Shown piece by piece: positions 55,310 to 64,000 of a DNA stretch of 64,000 bases. The DNA is taken from the NCBI RefSeq assembly GCF_023516595.1, contig NZ_JAMGBG010000053.1, positions 1 through 64,000 of the forward strand, given 5' to 3'. Position 1 is the stretch's first letter, and each line of letters starts with the position of its first letter. The notes below the pieces were generated by a model. The model ran no database searches. It was given only the letters and a program-made list of their open reading frames with translations, and had not been told where the DNA came from. The translations under genes were made by a program, and so were the position numbers. The DNA comes from Streptomyces neyagawaensis (GTDB lineage Bacteria; Actinomycetota; Actinomycetes; Streptomycetales; Streptomycetaceae).

Positions 55310-56299
55310 GTGATCTCACCGGTCTCCTCGTTGCCGCGGAGCGCCAACCGGCCCAGGCCGGAGGCGACTCCCTACGTCGACCTCACCCGTACCGAGTGGA
55401 GCGCGCTGCGTGACAAGACGCCGCTGCCACTGACCGCCGAGGAGGTCGAGAAGCTGCGTGGCCTGGGCGACGTCATCGACCTCGACGAGGTACGGGACAT
55501 CTACCTGCCGCTGTCCCGGCTCCTCAACCTCTACGTGGGCGCCACCGACGGCCTGCGCGGCGCCCTGAACACGTTCCTCGGCGAGCAGGGCTCCCAGTCG
55601 GGCACTCCGTTCGTCATAGGCGTCGCCGGCTCCGTGGCCGTCGGCAAGTCCACCGTCGCCCGTCTCCTCCAGGCCCTCCTCGCCCGCTGGCCCGAGCACC
55701 CGCGTGTGGAGCGGGTCACCACGGACGGCTTCCTGCTTCCCATGAAGGACCTCCGCGAACGCGGCCTGGTCTCCCGCAAGGGCTTCCCCGAGTCGTACGA
55801 CCGCCGTACGCTCACCCGCTTCGTCGCCGACATCAAGGCCGGCAAGGACGAGGTGACGGCCCCCGTCTACTCCCACCTCATCTACGACATCGTCCCCGAC
55901 AAGCGGCTCACGGTCCGCCGCCCCGACATCCTGATCGTCGAGGGCCTGAACGTCCTCCAGCCGGCCCTCCCTGGCAAGGACGGCCGCACCCGCGTCGGTC
56001 TCGCCGACTACTTCGACTTCAGTGTGTACGTCGACGCCCACGCCGACGACATCGAGCGCTGGTACCTCAACCGCTTCCGGAAGCTGCGGGAGACCGCCTT
56101 CCAGGACCCGTCCTCGTACTTCCGCAAGTACACCCAGGTCTCCGAGGAGGAGGCCCTCGACTACGCCCGCACCCAGTGGCGCACCATCAACAAGCCCAAC
56201 CTGATCGAGAACATCGCCCCCACCCGGGGCCGCGCCACCCTGATCATCCGCAAGGGCTCCGACCACAAGGTGAAGCGCCTCAGCCTGCGCAAACTGTGA
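55310..56299 (+). CDS. coaA: Type I pantothenate kinase
   Basis: 329 residues. First step of CoA synthesis. P-loop [18 protein letters not shown] at about residue 105, then [36 protein letters not shown] and [11 protein letters not shown] 55310 appears to follow a very short leader. It supplies CoA for AcpS. Confidence 0.96.
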   Translation: MISPVSSLPRSANRPRPEATPYVDLTRTEWSALRDKTPLPLTAEEVEKLRGLGDVIDLDEVRDIYLPLSRLLNLYVGATDGLRGALNTFLGEQGSQSGTPFVIGVAGSVAVGKSTVARLLQALLARWPEHPRVERVTTDGFLLPMKDLRERGLVSRKGFPESYDRRTLTRFVADIKAGKDEVTAPVYSHLIYDIVPDKRLTVRRPDILIVEGLNVLQPALPGKDGRTRVGLADYFDFSVYVDAHADDIERWYLNRFRKLRETAFQDPSSYFRKYTQVSEEEALDYARTQWRTINKPNLIENIAPTRGRATLIIRKGSDHKVKRLSLRKL

Positions 56300-56361
56300 G
56301 GCCCGGCCGAGTGCCGCACCGTGACGGCGGGCCGTTCGACGGGTGCTGTTAAAAAGGCACC

Positions 56362-57303
56362 ATGCTGCATCTGCGCCTGATCACCCCGGCCGACCGGACC
56401 GACGAGGTGGTGCGCCTGATCGAGAACACGGTCGGCGCCACCCATCTCGTCGTGGTGCCGGGCGCCGCCCGCAACCCCGTCGGCGACGTCGTCATGTGCG
56501 ACGTCGCTCGCGAGGCGGGCGACGAACTGATCGGCGCGCTCCGCGAGCTGGGCCTCGACAGGACCGGCTCGATCGCCGTCGAGAACATCGACCTGTCGCT
56601 CTCCGAGCGCGCCGACGAGGCGGAGAAGGAGGCACCGGGCGAGGGTGCCGACGCCGTGCTGTGGGAGCACCTGGCGGACGCGACGCACGAGGAGTCGACG
56701 CTCTCCGTCACCTACGTCGCCTTCATCACCCTCGCCACGATGATCGCCGCGTGCGGTGTGGTCCTCGACAACGCGATCCTCATCGTCGGCGCGATGGCCG
56801 TCGGCCCCGAGTTCGGCCCCCTGGCCGGCTTGAGCACGGCCATCGTGCAACGGCATCCGCGGCTGGCGCTCCGCTCCCTGATCGCCCTGCTCGTGGGCTT
56901 CGCGATGGCGATGGCGGTGACGGTCGGCTTCACCGTCTTCATGGACACGCTCGGCTACTTCACCGAGGCCAAACTGGAGGCCGACCGCCCCAACACCGCG
57001 TTCGTCTACGCCCCCGACGCGTTCTCCTTCATCGTCGCCGTCCTCGCCGGCATCGCGGGCACGCTCTCCCTGACATCAGCGAAGTCGGGCGCCCTGGTGG
57101 GCGTGGCCATCTCGGTCACCACGGTCCCCGCCGCGGCCAACGCCGCGGTGGCCCTGGCCTACGGCGACACGAAACAAACCATCGGCTCGACCAACCAGCT
57201 CCTGCTCAACCTGGCGGGAATCATCCTGGCGGCCACCCTGACCCTGATCCTCCAGAAGTGGCTCTGGTCAAGGCAACGAGCGGTGACGAAGGGCGCCCGG
57301 TAA
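56362..57303 (+). CDS. DUF389 family membrane protein
   Basis: 313 residues. A cytoplasmic ferredoxin-like N-terminal domain (LHLRLITPADRTDEVVRLIE) precedes five to six membrane helices with the DUF389 motif (AILIVGAMAVGPEFGPLAGLST, LSLTSAKSGALVGVAISVTTVPAAANAAVA). Transport or stress role unknown. ATG 56362 with AAAAAGG upstream. Confidence 0.85.
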   Translation: MLHLRLITPADRTDEVVRLIENTVGATHLVVVPGAARNPVGDVVMCDVAREAGDELIGALRELGLDRTGSIAVENIDLSLSERADEAEKEAPGEGADAVLWEHLADATHEESTLSVTYVAFITLATMIAACGVVLDNAILIVGAMAVGPEFGPLAGLSTAIVQRHPRLALRSLIALLVGFAMAMAVTVGFTVFMDTLGYFTEAKLEADRPNTAFVYAPDAFSFIVAVLAGIAGTLSLTSAKSGALVGVAISVTTVPAAANAAVALAYGDTKQTIGSTNQLLLNLAGIILAATLTLILQKWLWSRQRAVTKGAR

Positions 57304-57314
57304 CTCCCGGGTAC

Positions 57315-57370
57315 CAGGGGGCGCGAGGAACTGCGCGCCAAGCCACGAAGAACCCGCAGCCCGCACACCA
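57315..57370 (+). repeat. Dispersed intergenic repeat, copy 4
   Basis: GGGGGCGCGAGGAACTGCGCG (one core mismatch) with tail CCAAGCCACGAAGAACCCGC, in the 100-bp spacer between the convergent DUF389 and glmM genes. Confidence 0.85.
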
Positions 57371-57404
57371 CAGAACCCCCCACCCCGAACCCGGAACCGA
57401 CGCC

Positions 57405-58763
57405 CTACCCGAGCGCCGACTTCACCGCATCAGCCAACCGCCCCGCCACGGACCGAGCCTGCTCGATATCGGCGGCCTCCACCATCACCCGCACCAACGG
57501 CTCGGTCCCCGACGGCCGCAGCAGCACCCGCCCGGTCGACCCAAGCTCTCGCTCCGCGTCGTCCACCGCGGCGGCCAGCTCCGCGGACGTCCCCACCCGC
57601 GTCCGGTCCACGTCCGGCACATTGATGAGCACCTGCGGCAGCCGCTCCATGACCCCCGCGAGGTCCTTGAGCGTGCGCCCGGTCCGCGCGATCCGCGCCG
57701 CCAGCAGCAGCCCGGTCAGCGTGCCGTCCCCGGTGGTCGCGTGGTCGAGGACGATGACGTGCCCGGACTGCTCGCCACCGAGGGCGTACCCGTGCTCCTT
57801 CATCTCCTCCAGCACGTACCGGTCCCCGACCGCCGTCTGGACGAGCCGCAGCCCCTCCCGCTCCAGCGCCAGCTTGAAGCCGAGGTTGGACATGACGGTG
57901 GCGACGACGGTGTCCGAGCGGAGCGCCCCCCGCTCCCGCATGTCGAGGGCGAGCACGGCGAGGATCTGGTCGCCGTCGACCTCATTGCCCTCGTGGTCGA
58001 CGGCGAGGCACCGGTCGGCGTCCCCGTCGTGCGCGATGCCGAGGTGCGCCCCGTGCTCGACGACGGCGGCGCGCACCTTCCCGAGGTGCGTGGACCCGCA
58101 CCCGTCGTTGATGTTGAGCCCGTCCGGCTCGGCCCCGATCGTGACGACCTCGGCCCCGGCGCGGGTGAACGCCTCCGGGGAGACGCCGGCGGCCGCGCCG
58201 TGCGCCTCGTCGAGGACGATCTTCAGCCCGTCGAGGCGGTTCGGCAGCACGGACAGCAGGTGCTCGACGTACCGCCCGAACCCCTCGTCGTAGGAGCGGA
58301 CACGTCCTACGCCCGCGCCGGTCGGCCGGTCCCAGGGCGCCCCGGTCCGGTGCTCCTCGTACACGGCCTCGATCTTGTCCTCCAGCTCGTCGGCGAGCTT
58401 GTGCCCGCCGCGCGCGAAGAACTTGATGCCGTTGTCGGGCATGGCGTTGTGGCTGGCGGAGAGCATCACGCCGAGGTCGGCGCCCAGCTCGCCGGTGAGG
58501 AACGCCACCGCGGGGGTGGGCAGCACACCGACGCGCAGCACGTCGACGCCCGCGCTGGCGAGGCCGGCCACGACGGCCGCCTCCAGGAACTCCCCGGACG
58601 CTCGCGGGTCCCGCCCGACCACCGCCACCGGCTTGTGGCCTTCGAACGTGCCCGCCTCGGCGAGTACGTGTGCCGCCGCGACGGAGAGTCCGAGCGCGAG
58701 CTCGGCCGTCAGATCCGCGTTGGCGACACCGCGCACGCCGTCCGTGCCGAAGAGTCGTCCCAC
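57405..58763 (-). CDS. glmM: Phosphoglucosamine mutase
   Basis: 452 residues. Converts GlcN-6-P to GlcN-1-P, the step after Glm[15 protein letters not shown] at the start; the phosphoserine is in [13 protein letters not shown]; metal-binding DGDADRC and sugar-binding GEQSGH follow; the C-terminus has [19 protein letters not shown] 58763 has GGAGG 8 nt upstream; the open frame beyond is not coding. Confidence 0.97.
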   Translation of the reverse strand: MGRLFGTDGVRGVANADLTAELALGLSVAAAHVLAEAGTFEGHKPVAVVGRDPRASGEFLEAAVVAGLASAGVDVLRVGVLPTPAVAFLTGELGADLGVMLSASHNAMPDNGIKFFARGGHKLADELEDKIEAVYEEHRTGAPWDRPTGAGVGRVRSYDEGFGRYVEHLLSVLPNRLDGLKIVLDEAHGAAAGVSPEAFTRAGAEVVTIGAEPDGLNINDGCGSTHLGKVRAAVVEHGAHLGIAHDGDADRCLAVDHEGNEVDGDQILAVLALDMRERGALRSDTVVATVMSNLGFKLALEREGLRLVQTAVGDRYVLEEMKEHGYALGGEQSGHVIVLDHATTGDGTLTGLLLAARIARTGRTLKDLAGVMERLPQVLINVPDVDRTRVGTSAELAAAVDDAERELGSTGRVLLRPSGTEPLVRVMVEAADIEQARSVAGRLADAVKSALG

Positions 58764-58962
58764 TGTGGTGTCCTCCGAATTGCTGAGAATGTGCGGCTCG
58801 TACCAGGTGGTCCCGTACCGGGCGTCCCTCACCGGTTGTCCCCCGAGTGTCCCGGTACTCCCCGGACCAAGTACATCCCCTGAGACCGTCCTCCCCCGTT
58901 CGGGGTTGTACCGGCAGTCTGTGTGTAGTCGTGCGGGAACAGAAGCGGCCCTGCTACGCAAA

Positions 58963-58996
58963 CCGCCCCGGCGGCACAGGTACGTGCCACCGGGGC
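58963..58996 (-). terminator. Terminator of rplM-rpsI
   Basis: CGCCCCGGCGGCAC (58963-58976) pairs with GTGCCACCGGGGCG (58983-58996) with one mismatch, about 30 nt after the rpsI stop, followed on the minus strand by GGTTTG. Confidence 0.75.
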
Positions 58997-59023
58997 GTTG
59001 CGTGCGGTGCAGCGGAGCGGTGT

Positions 59024-59536
59024 TTAGCGCTTGCTGTACTGCGGAGCCTTGCGGGCCTTCTTCAGACCGGCCTTCTTGCGCTCGACCGCACGGTCGTCGC
59101 GGCGGAGGAAGCCGGCCTTCTTGAGGGCGCCACGGTTGTTGTCGACGTCGGCCTCGTTCAGGGCGCGGGCGACACCGAGACGGAGCGCACCGGCCTGGCC
59201 GGAGACGCCGCCACCGGCGATGCGGGCGATGACGTCGTAGCGGCCCTCGAGCTCAAGAACCTTGAACGGCTCGTTGACCTCCTGCTGGTGCACCTTGTTC
59301 GGGAAGTAGTCCTCGAGCGTCCGCCCGTTGATCTTCCACTTGCCGGTGCCCGGCACGATGCGAACGCGCGCGATGGCGTTCTTGCGGCGGCCCAGGCCGG
59401 CGGCCGGCTGGGGCTCGCCGAAGCGGGAGGCCATGGACTCGGTGGTGTACTCGCCCTCGACGGGGACGTCCGACTCCGTGGTGTAGCTGTCGATGTCAAG
59501 CTCTTCGAGCGGCTGCTCGGCAGTGGTCTCGGCCAC
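59024..59536 (-). CDS. rpsI: 30S ribosomal protein S9
   Basis: 170 residues. The conserved core [17 protein letters not shown] ... [32 protein letters not shown] is complete; the last residues SKR contact P-site tRNA. An acidic N-terminal extension of about 45 residues is usual in actinobacteria. Operon with rplM (42-bp spacing). Confidence 0.97.
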   Translation of the reverse strand: MAETTAEQPLEELDIDSYTTESDVPVEGEYTTESMASRFGEPQPAAGLGRRKNAIARVRIVPGTGKWKINGRTLEDYFPNKVHQQEVNEPFKVLELEGRYDVIARIAGGGVSGQAGALRLGVARALNEADVDNNRGALKKAGFLRRDDRAVERKKAGLKKARKAPQYSKR

Positions 59537-59578
59537 GATTCTCCTCAGATTCTCTTCAGGCTTAGGGGGCGGCCGGAC

Positions 59579-60022
59579 TTACTGCGCGACCTGGGTGATC
59601 TCGAACGGCACCGGCTGCTGGGCAGCGTGCGGGTGCTGGTCGCCCGAGTAGACCTTCAGCTTGGAGAGCATCTGACGGCCCAGGGAGTTCTTGGGAAGCA
59701 TGCCCTTGACGGCCTTCTCGACGGCCTTCTCGGGGTTCTTCGCCAGCAGCTCGTCGTAACGGACGGAGCGCAGACCACCCGGGTAGCCGGAGTGGCGGTA
59801 GGCCATCTTCTGGGTCCGCTTGTTGCCGGACAGGTGCACCTTGTCCGCGTTGATGATGATGACGAAGTCACCAGCGTCGACGTGGGGCGCGTAGATCGGC
59901 TTGTGCTTGCCGCGGAGCAGGGTCGCGGCGGTGGTGGCGAGACGGCCCAGGACAACGTCCTGAGCGTCGATGACGAGCCACTGACGCGTCACATCGCCGG
60001 GCTTGGGGCTGTACGTACGCAC
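59579..60022 (-). CDS. rplM: 50S ribosomal protein L13
   Basis: 147 residues, the normal length. [39 protein letters not shown] and [19 protein letters not shown] are conserved. GTG 60022 chosen: it gives the family N-terminus with GAAGG upstream, whereas the frame allows 60067. First gene of the L13-S9 operon. Confidence 0.97.
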   Translation of the reverse strand: MRTYSPKPGDVTRQWLVIDAQDVVLGRLATTAATLLRGKHKPIYAPHVDAGDFVIIINADKVHLSGNKRTQKMAYRHSGYPGGLRSVRYDELLAKNPEKAVEKAVKGMLPKNSLGRQMLSKLKVYSGDQHPHAAQQPVPFEITQVAQ

Positions 60023-60387
60023 GGTTCGTAGCCTTCGCTTCTTCAGTGAGGTTCCTGACAAGGTCACCGAAGACGATCACGACAGCCCTGACCGCACAGC
60101 GGTGACGCAAACCGCGTGCTGGTCGCTGGTCATCGGCCCGGTGGACCGGTGTAAGGGCGTCTCACGTGAGAATGAGCAAGCCAATACACATAACGAACCT
60201 GAAGAATAGCCGTGCGGCCCCGGACGGGTCAAAACGGCCCCGGCGGACGACCTCCCGGCGCTGTGAGGACGATCGTCCCGACCGCCCATGGTTGGCGGCT
60301 TTTGCCCCCGCCCTCCAGATCACGCTAGGGGCTCAACTCCCTCTGGACACTGACCATCGGCCCTCTTCCGCCGTCTAAAATGCGGCC
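60023..60387. other. Divergent promoter region of rplM and the adjacent membrane protein gene
   Basis: 365 bp without a gene. The part at 60160-60215 is comparatively A/T-rich and is where the rplM promoter is expected. On the + side TAAAAT at 60375-60380 is a good -10 hexamer only 7 nt before the downstream ATG, suggesting a leaderless transcript. No r-protein leader fold was recognised. Confidence 0.5.
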
Positions 60388-61275
60388 ATGAGCTTTGGGC
60401 AGGGGGGGTCCCAGTGGAGCCCCGGGGGTTCCCACAATCCGTGGGGCGATCAGTGGGGTTCCTCTAACCAGACCCCGGACTGGGCCGCGCTGGCCGAGCA
60501 GTCCGAGACACGTAACAAGCGCCGCAGACTGCTGCTGATCGTCGGCGGCGCGATAGCCACCGTCGGGATCGGCGCCGCCGTGGCCGTCGCCGTCGTGAGC
60601 GCCGACAGCGGCGGGGGCAGGAACACCACGGCGAACCAGCCGGGCGATCGGCCGGGCACCGCGGACATCCCGAGTGCGAGCACGAAGACGGACCCGTCGT
60701 TCGAGCCCACGACCGCGCCGCCGCCGCTGGACCCGAAGGAGTTCATCTCCAGCTCGGGCAAGGACAAGGCGCCGATCAGCCCGGACATCCTGTTCCCGGG
60801 GTCCCAGCTGACCATGGGCGACAACGTTTACCGCAAGGGCCCGACCGCCGACACCAAGGACTGCGCCTCCGCCGTCCAGGGCACCCTCGACAAGGTCCTG
60901 AACGACAACGACTGCACCCGCTTCATGCGGGTCACGTACTACAAGGGCAAGGTCGCCGTCACGGCCGGCGTCGCCCTCTTCGACACCAAGGCCAAGGCGA
61001 GCGACGCCAAGGCGGACGCGGACAAGAAGAGCGTGATCACCTCGCTCTCCGGCGAGGGCGTCCCCGCCTTCTGCCGCACCACGATCTGCTACACGTCCAC
61101 GAACTCCTACGGCCGCTACGCCTACTTCACCGTGGCCGGCTACACGGACGGCAAGGACGTCACGGAGAAGGACAAGGCCGTCTTCGCCGCCGGCGAGGAC
61201 CTGGCCGAGTTCACCTTCCGCCAGATCCACCGCCGCGGCGAGGCCCAGGCGTCGGCCGCGGCCAACGGCCAGTAG
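60388..61275 (+). CDS. Hypothetical secreted/membrane protein
   Basis: 295 residues. A Gly/Ser/Trp-rich cytoplasmic N-terminus (SFGQGGSQWSPGGSHNPWGD), one membrane helix (LLLIVGGAIATVGIGAAVAVA), a Pro/Thr-rich linker and an extracellular domain (DCASAVQGTLDKVLNDNDCT, VTYYKGKVAVTAGVALFDTK) with paired cysteines. No family recognised. ATG 60388 has no ribosome site and may be leaderless. Confidence 0.78.
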   Translation: MSFGQGGSQWSPGGSHNPWGDQWGSSNQTPDWAALAEQSETRNKRRRLLLIVGGAIATVGIGAAVAVAVVSADSGGGRNTTANQPGDRPGTADIPSASTKTDPSFEPTTAPPPLDPKEFISSSGKDKAPISPDILFPGSQLTMGDNVYRKGPTADTKDCASAVQGTLDKVLNDNDCTRFMRVTYYKGKVAVTAGVALFDTKAKASDAKADADKKSVITSLSGEGVPAFCRTTICYTSTNSYGRYAYFTVAGYTDGKDVTEKDKAVFAAGEDLAEFTFRQIHRRGEAQASAAANGQ

Positions 61276-61302
61276 GCGCCCGCCGTACACGGCAGCCCGG
61301 GG

Positions 61303-62166
61303 TCAGCAGCAGCCGCCCCCGGGCGCACCCGGCAGGGTCCGCCGGTTCCGCGCCTCCTTGTTCCGCGCGGCGAGCAGCTCGTCGGCGGGGTACCCGACCT
61401 CCTCCAGGGTCAGCCCGTGCGGCCGTACGACGTGCACGGCGGAGTCCCGGACCCCGGCGGCCAGTACCTTGCCGGGCCACTCGGCGCCCCGGTGCCCGTC
61501 CCCCACGAAGAGCAGCGCCCCGATGAGGGAGCGCACCATGTTGTGGCAGAACGCGTCGGCCCGCACGGTCGCCGTGATGATCCCGTCGTCGCCCCGCACG
61601 AGGCTCAGCTCCTGGAGCGTGCGGATGGTGGTCGCCCCCTCGCGCCGCTTGCAGTAGGCCGCGAAGTCGTGCTCCCCCAGCAGCGCCCGGGCCGCCTCGT
61701 TCATGGCATCCACGTCGAGCGGCCAGTCGTGCCACAGCACATGGTTGCGCAGCAGTGGATCGACACCGCCGGGGTTGTCGGTGACGCGATAGGCGTACCG
61801 CCGCCAGACGGCCGAGAACCGCGCGTTGAAGCCGCTCGGCGCCTCCCGGAGCGCCCACACCCGCACGTCCCTCGACAGCCGCCCCGCGAGCCGCTTGAGC
61901 AGCTTCCCGTGGTGCTCGTCCCACACCTCCCGCGGCAGGTCGACATGGGCCACCTGCCCCCGGGCGTGCACCCCGGCATCGGTCCGCCCGGCAACGGTCA
62001 GCTCATACGTCGTCGCCGACCGCGTCACGGTCCGCAGCGCGTCCTCGATCTCCCCCTGCACGGTCCGCCGCCCCGCGGCCTGCTTGGCCCACCCGGAGAA
62101 CTCGGTCCCGTCGTAGGACAGGTCCAGCCGCACACGGACATGGCCGGGCTGTACTTCGTCACTCAC
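61303..62166 (-). CDS. truA: tRNA pseudouridine synthase A
   Basis: 287 residues. Makes pseudouridine at tRNA positions 38-40. [18 protein letters not shown], the catalytic Asp in [16 protein letters not shown], and [19 protein letters not shown] are conserved. Cys-Cys at the C-terminus (APGGGCC) is unusual. Downstream of rplQ, as in other actinobacteria. Confidence 0.95.
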   Translation of the reverse strand: MSDEVQPGHVRVRLDLSYDGTEFSGWAKQAAGRRTVQGEIEDALRTVTRSATTYELTVAGRTDAGVHARGQVAHVDLPREVWDEHHGKLLKRLAGRLSRDVRVWALREAPSGFNARFSAVWRRYAYRVTDNPGGVDPLLRNHVLWHDWPLDVDAMNEAARALLGEHDFAAYCKRREGATTIRTLQELSLVRGDDGIITATVRADAFCHNMVRSLIGALLFVGDGHRGAEWPGKVLAAGVRDSAVHVVRPHGLTLEEVGYPADELLAARNKEARNRRTLPGAPGGGCC

Positions 62167-62191
62167 CCCTGGATCCTCTCAGGTACGGAAA

Positions 62192-62223
62192 AGCGGGCCC
62201 GCTCCCGTAGGAACAGGCCCGCT
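62192..62223 (-). terminator. Terminator between rplQ and truA
   Basis: AGCGGGCC (62192-62199) pairs with GGCCCGCT (62216-62223); the minus strand continues TTTTCC. About 85 nt past the rplQ stop and 22 nt before the truA start. Confidence 0.65.
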
Positions 62224-62241
62224 CAAACGCGCCCCGTTTTT

Positions 62242-62290
62242 CAGGGGCGCGGGGAACTGCGCGAACAACCACGACGAACCGGCAGCCGCA
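62242..62290 (+). repeat. Dispersed intergenic repeat, copy 5
   Basis: Perfect core GGGGCGCGGGGAACTGCGCG and tail AACAACCACGACGAACCGGC, in the truA-rplQ spacer. Confidence 0.9.
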
Positions 62291-62309
62291 AACGCAGCCC
62301 CCAGAACGC

Positions 62310-62816
62310 TTACGCGTCCTTCGACTCCTCGGCAGCCTCATCGGCGGCGTCGTCAGCCTTGGTGGTGTCCACCTTGGCCTCAGCGGCCGGCGCCTCCGCG
62401 TCCTTGGCGGCACGCTTGGTGGCGGCCTCGGCCTCACCGGTGGCCTGCTGCGCGACCGTCAGCGCCTCGACCAGCTCGATGACAGCCATGGGCGCGTTGT
62501 CGCCACGGCGGTTACCGATCTTGGTGATACGGGTGTAGCCACCCGGACGGTTCTCGTACCGCGGGCCGATCTCGGTGAAGAGCGTGTGCACGACGCTCTT
62601 GTCCGTGATGACCGAGAGCACCTGACGGCGGTTGTGAAGGTCGCCCTTCTTCGCCTTGGTGACCAGACGCTCGGCGTACGGCCGCAGACGGCGGGCCTTC
62701 GCCTCGGTGGTGGTGATGCGGCCGTGCTCGAAGAGCGACTTCGCGAGGTTCGCGAGGAGCAGCTTCTCGTGCGCGGCGCTGCCGCCCAGACGGGCACCCT
62801 TGGTGGGCTTCGGCAT
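62310..62816 (-). CDS. rplQ: 50S ribosomal protein L17
   Basis: 168 residues. The L17 core ([67 protein letters not shown]) spans about 120 residues. An Ala/Glu-rich acidic tail of about 45 residues is an actinobacterial extension. Follows rpoA. Confidence 0.97.
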   Translation of the reverse strand: MPKPTKGARLGGSAAHEKLLLANLAKSLFEHGRITTTEAKARRLRPYAERLVTKAKKGDLHNRRQVLSVITDKSVVHTLFTEIGPRYENRPGGYTRITKIGNRRGDNAPMAVIELVEALTVAQQATGEAEAATKRAAKDAEAPAAEAKVDTTKADDAADEAAEESKDA

Positions 62817-62894
62817 GGTGTTTCTCCTAGGTGTCTGCCCCGGCCGTATCAGGTACCGGGGTCAGTATCCGAGCGGGCGGATGCCCGTCGAAGA

Positions 62895-62926
62895 TCCGGG
62901 AGCAGTCCCGAAGGGACGCTCCCGGA
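62895..62926 (-). terminator. Strong hairpin between rpoA and rplQ
   Basis: TCCGGGAGC (62895-62903) pairs with GCTCCCGGA (62918-62926), enclosing GTCCC-GAA-GGGAC with one bulged A. It may terminate part of the rpoA transcripts or stabilise them; no T-run follows. Confidence 0.6.
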
Positions 62927-62927
62927 A

Positions 62928-62975
62928 GGGGCGCGGGGAACTGCGCGACAAGCCACAGCGCACCCGCACCCGAGT
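62928..62975 (+). repeat. Dispersed intergenic repeat, copy 6
   Basis: Perfect core GGGGCGCGGGGAACTGCGCG and tail ACAAGCCACAGCGCACCCGC, directly next to the rpoA-rplQ hairpin. Confidence 0.9.
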
Positions 62976-62997
62976 ACGGACCGAATGGCCCGAGCTC

Positions 62998-64000
62998 TTA
63001 GTACTGCTCGGTCTCGACGAACCCGGCGTCCGCGTCGTCGTCCGCGCCGAACGCGTCCGCCGCAGCGGTGGGGTCGAACCCGGGAGGCGAGTCCTTGAGC
63101 GCCAGGCCCATACCCGCCAGCTTCGCCTTGACCTCGTCGATCGACTTCGCACCGAAGTTGCGGATGTCGAGCAGGTCGGCCTCGGAACGCGCCACGAGCT
63201 CACCCACGGAGTGGATGCCCTCGCGCTTGAGGCAGTTGTAGGAGCGGACCGTGAGCTCCAGCTCCTCGATCGGCAGCGCCAGGTCCGCGGCGAGCGCGGC
63301 GTCCGTCGGGGACGGACCCATGTCGATGCCCTCGGCGTCGATGTTGAGCTCGCGCGCCAGACCGAACAGCTCCACCAGGGTCTTACCGGCGGACGCCATC
63401 GCGTCACGGGGACGCATGGCCTGCTTGGTCTCGACGTCGACGATCAGCTTGTCGAAGTCGGTGCGCTGCTCGACACGAGTCGCCTCGACCTTGTACGTGA
63501 CCTTGAGAACCGGCGAGTAGATGGAGTCGACCGGGATACGGCCGATCTCCTGGCCCACCTGCTTGTTCTGCACGGCGGAGACATAACCGCGGCCACGCTC
63601 GACCGTCAGCTCCATCTCCAGCTTGCCCTTGCCGTTGAGCGTGGCGAGGACCAGGTCGGGGTTGTGCACCTCGACACCGGCCGGGGGCGCGATGTCGGCG
63701 GCGGTGACCAGACCCGGGCCCTGCTTGCGCAGGTACATCACGACCGGCTCGTCGTGCTCCGAGGAGACGACCAGCTGCTTGATGTTGAGGATCAGGTCGG
63801 TGACGTCCTCCTTGACGCCCGGCACGGTGGTGAACTCGTGCAGGACACCGTCGATACGGATGGACGTGACCGCCGCACCCGGGATCGACGACAGGAGCGT
63901 ACGGCGGAGGGAGTTGCCGAGGGTGTAACCGAAGCCCGGCTCCAGCGGCTCGATCACGAACCGGGAGCGGAACTCGTCGACGACCTCTTCGGTCAACGAG
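62998..64000 (-). CDS. rpoA: RNA polymerase alpha subunit (5' end beyond window)
   Basis: About 334 of an expected ~340 residues. The N-terminal domain ([40 protein letters not shown]) assembles the polymerase. The C-terminal domain ([37 protein letters not shown]) binds UP elements and activators. The window ends within the first ~8 codons: the TTG at 63996 is an internal Leu ([10 protein letters not shown]), not the start. Confidence 0.97.
   Translation of the reverse strand, partial: SLTEEVVDEFRSRFVIEPLEPGFGYTLGNSLRRTLLSSIPGAAVTSIRIDGVLHEFTTVPGVKEDVTDLILNIKQLVVSSEHDEPVVMYLRKQGPGLVTAADIAPPAGVEVHNPDLVLATLNGKGKLEMELTVERGRGYVSAVQNKQVGQEIGRIPVDSIYSPVLKVTYKVEATRVEQRTDFDKLIVDVETKQAMRPRDAMASAGKTLVELFGLARELNIDAEGIDMGPSPTDAALAADLALPIEELELTVRSYNCLKREGIHSVGELVARSEADLLDIRNFGAKSIDEVKAKLAGMGLALKDSPPGFDPTAAADAFGADDDADAGFVETEQY

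Noticed and set aside
60023-60387. An autoregulatory r-protein leader upstream of rplM
   Set aside because: No stable conserved hairpin resembling a known L13 leader could be seen by eye.

Overview
The window is a stretch of a Streptomyces chromosome (or a very close relative). GC content is very high, wobble positions are almost all G/C, and the markers whiD, bldM, shbA and a groEL1 with a histidine-rich tail are present. The order whiD-bldM-shbA-guaB-guaB3 and the block rpoA-rplQ-truA-rplM-rpsI-glmM are what I remember from the conserved core of model streptomycetes. It is therefore core chromosome with accessory insertions.

Layout: 1-4.4 kb, a Ser/Thr kinase cut by the window edge, a serine hydrolase and glpD. 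4.7-6.5 kb, a nucleotide-sugar dehydrogenase homologue lacking its catalytic residues, then a gene-free spacer with two tandem copies of a 90-nt element that folds into a four-helix junction. 6.5-11.7 kb, guaB3, guaB and the developmental cluster shbA-bldM-whiD, with a textbook sigma-BldN promoter in front of bldM. 11.9-15.5 kb, LysR and MOSC genes, a multicopper-oxidase remnant, an SDR and a SnoaL-type protein. 15.7-17.9 kb, groEL1-groES behind two CIRCE operators. 18-24 kb, a polysaccharide deacetylase, a methyltransferase, an ECF42-type sigma factor with its DGPF/YCII partner, and an LCP protein.

24-32.4 kb is an accessory xylan module: a GH10 xylanase with CBM2, a LacI-type repressor, an ABC importer and a GH3 glycosidase. 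Matching CGAA-rich palindromes precede both transcription units. Extracellular xylan would be cut by the xylanase, oligosaccharides imported, and the products hydrolysed in the cytoplasm. 32.4-42.4 kb is accessory: a DUF397/HTH pair, a PH-like membrane protein, a decayed ISL3 transposase, a GntR-ABC exporter operon with an 18-bp palindrome at its start, a large subtilase and an esterase.

42.4-64 kb returns to core housekeeping: tsaD-rimI-tsaB and tsaE (t6A tRNA modification), alr, glmS, acpS, nnr, coaA, glmM, rpsI, rplM, truA, rplQ and rpoA (5' end outside the window). A ~48-bp dispersed repeat occurs six times between 45.6 and 63 kb and nowhere else in the window.

The two least expected signals are (1) the tandem four-helix RNA-like element at 5955-6146, whose stem differences keep pairing only in the + sense, and (2) short tandem duplications that straddle stop codons at the 3' ends of nine genes (glpD, guaB, shbA, ECF42, LCP, xylanase, gntR, ABC permease, tsaE). 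No tRNA, rRNA, CRISPR array, prophage or plasmid feature was seen.
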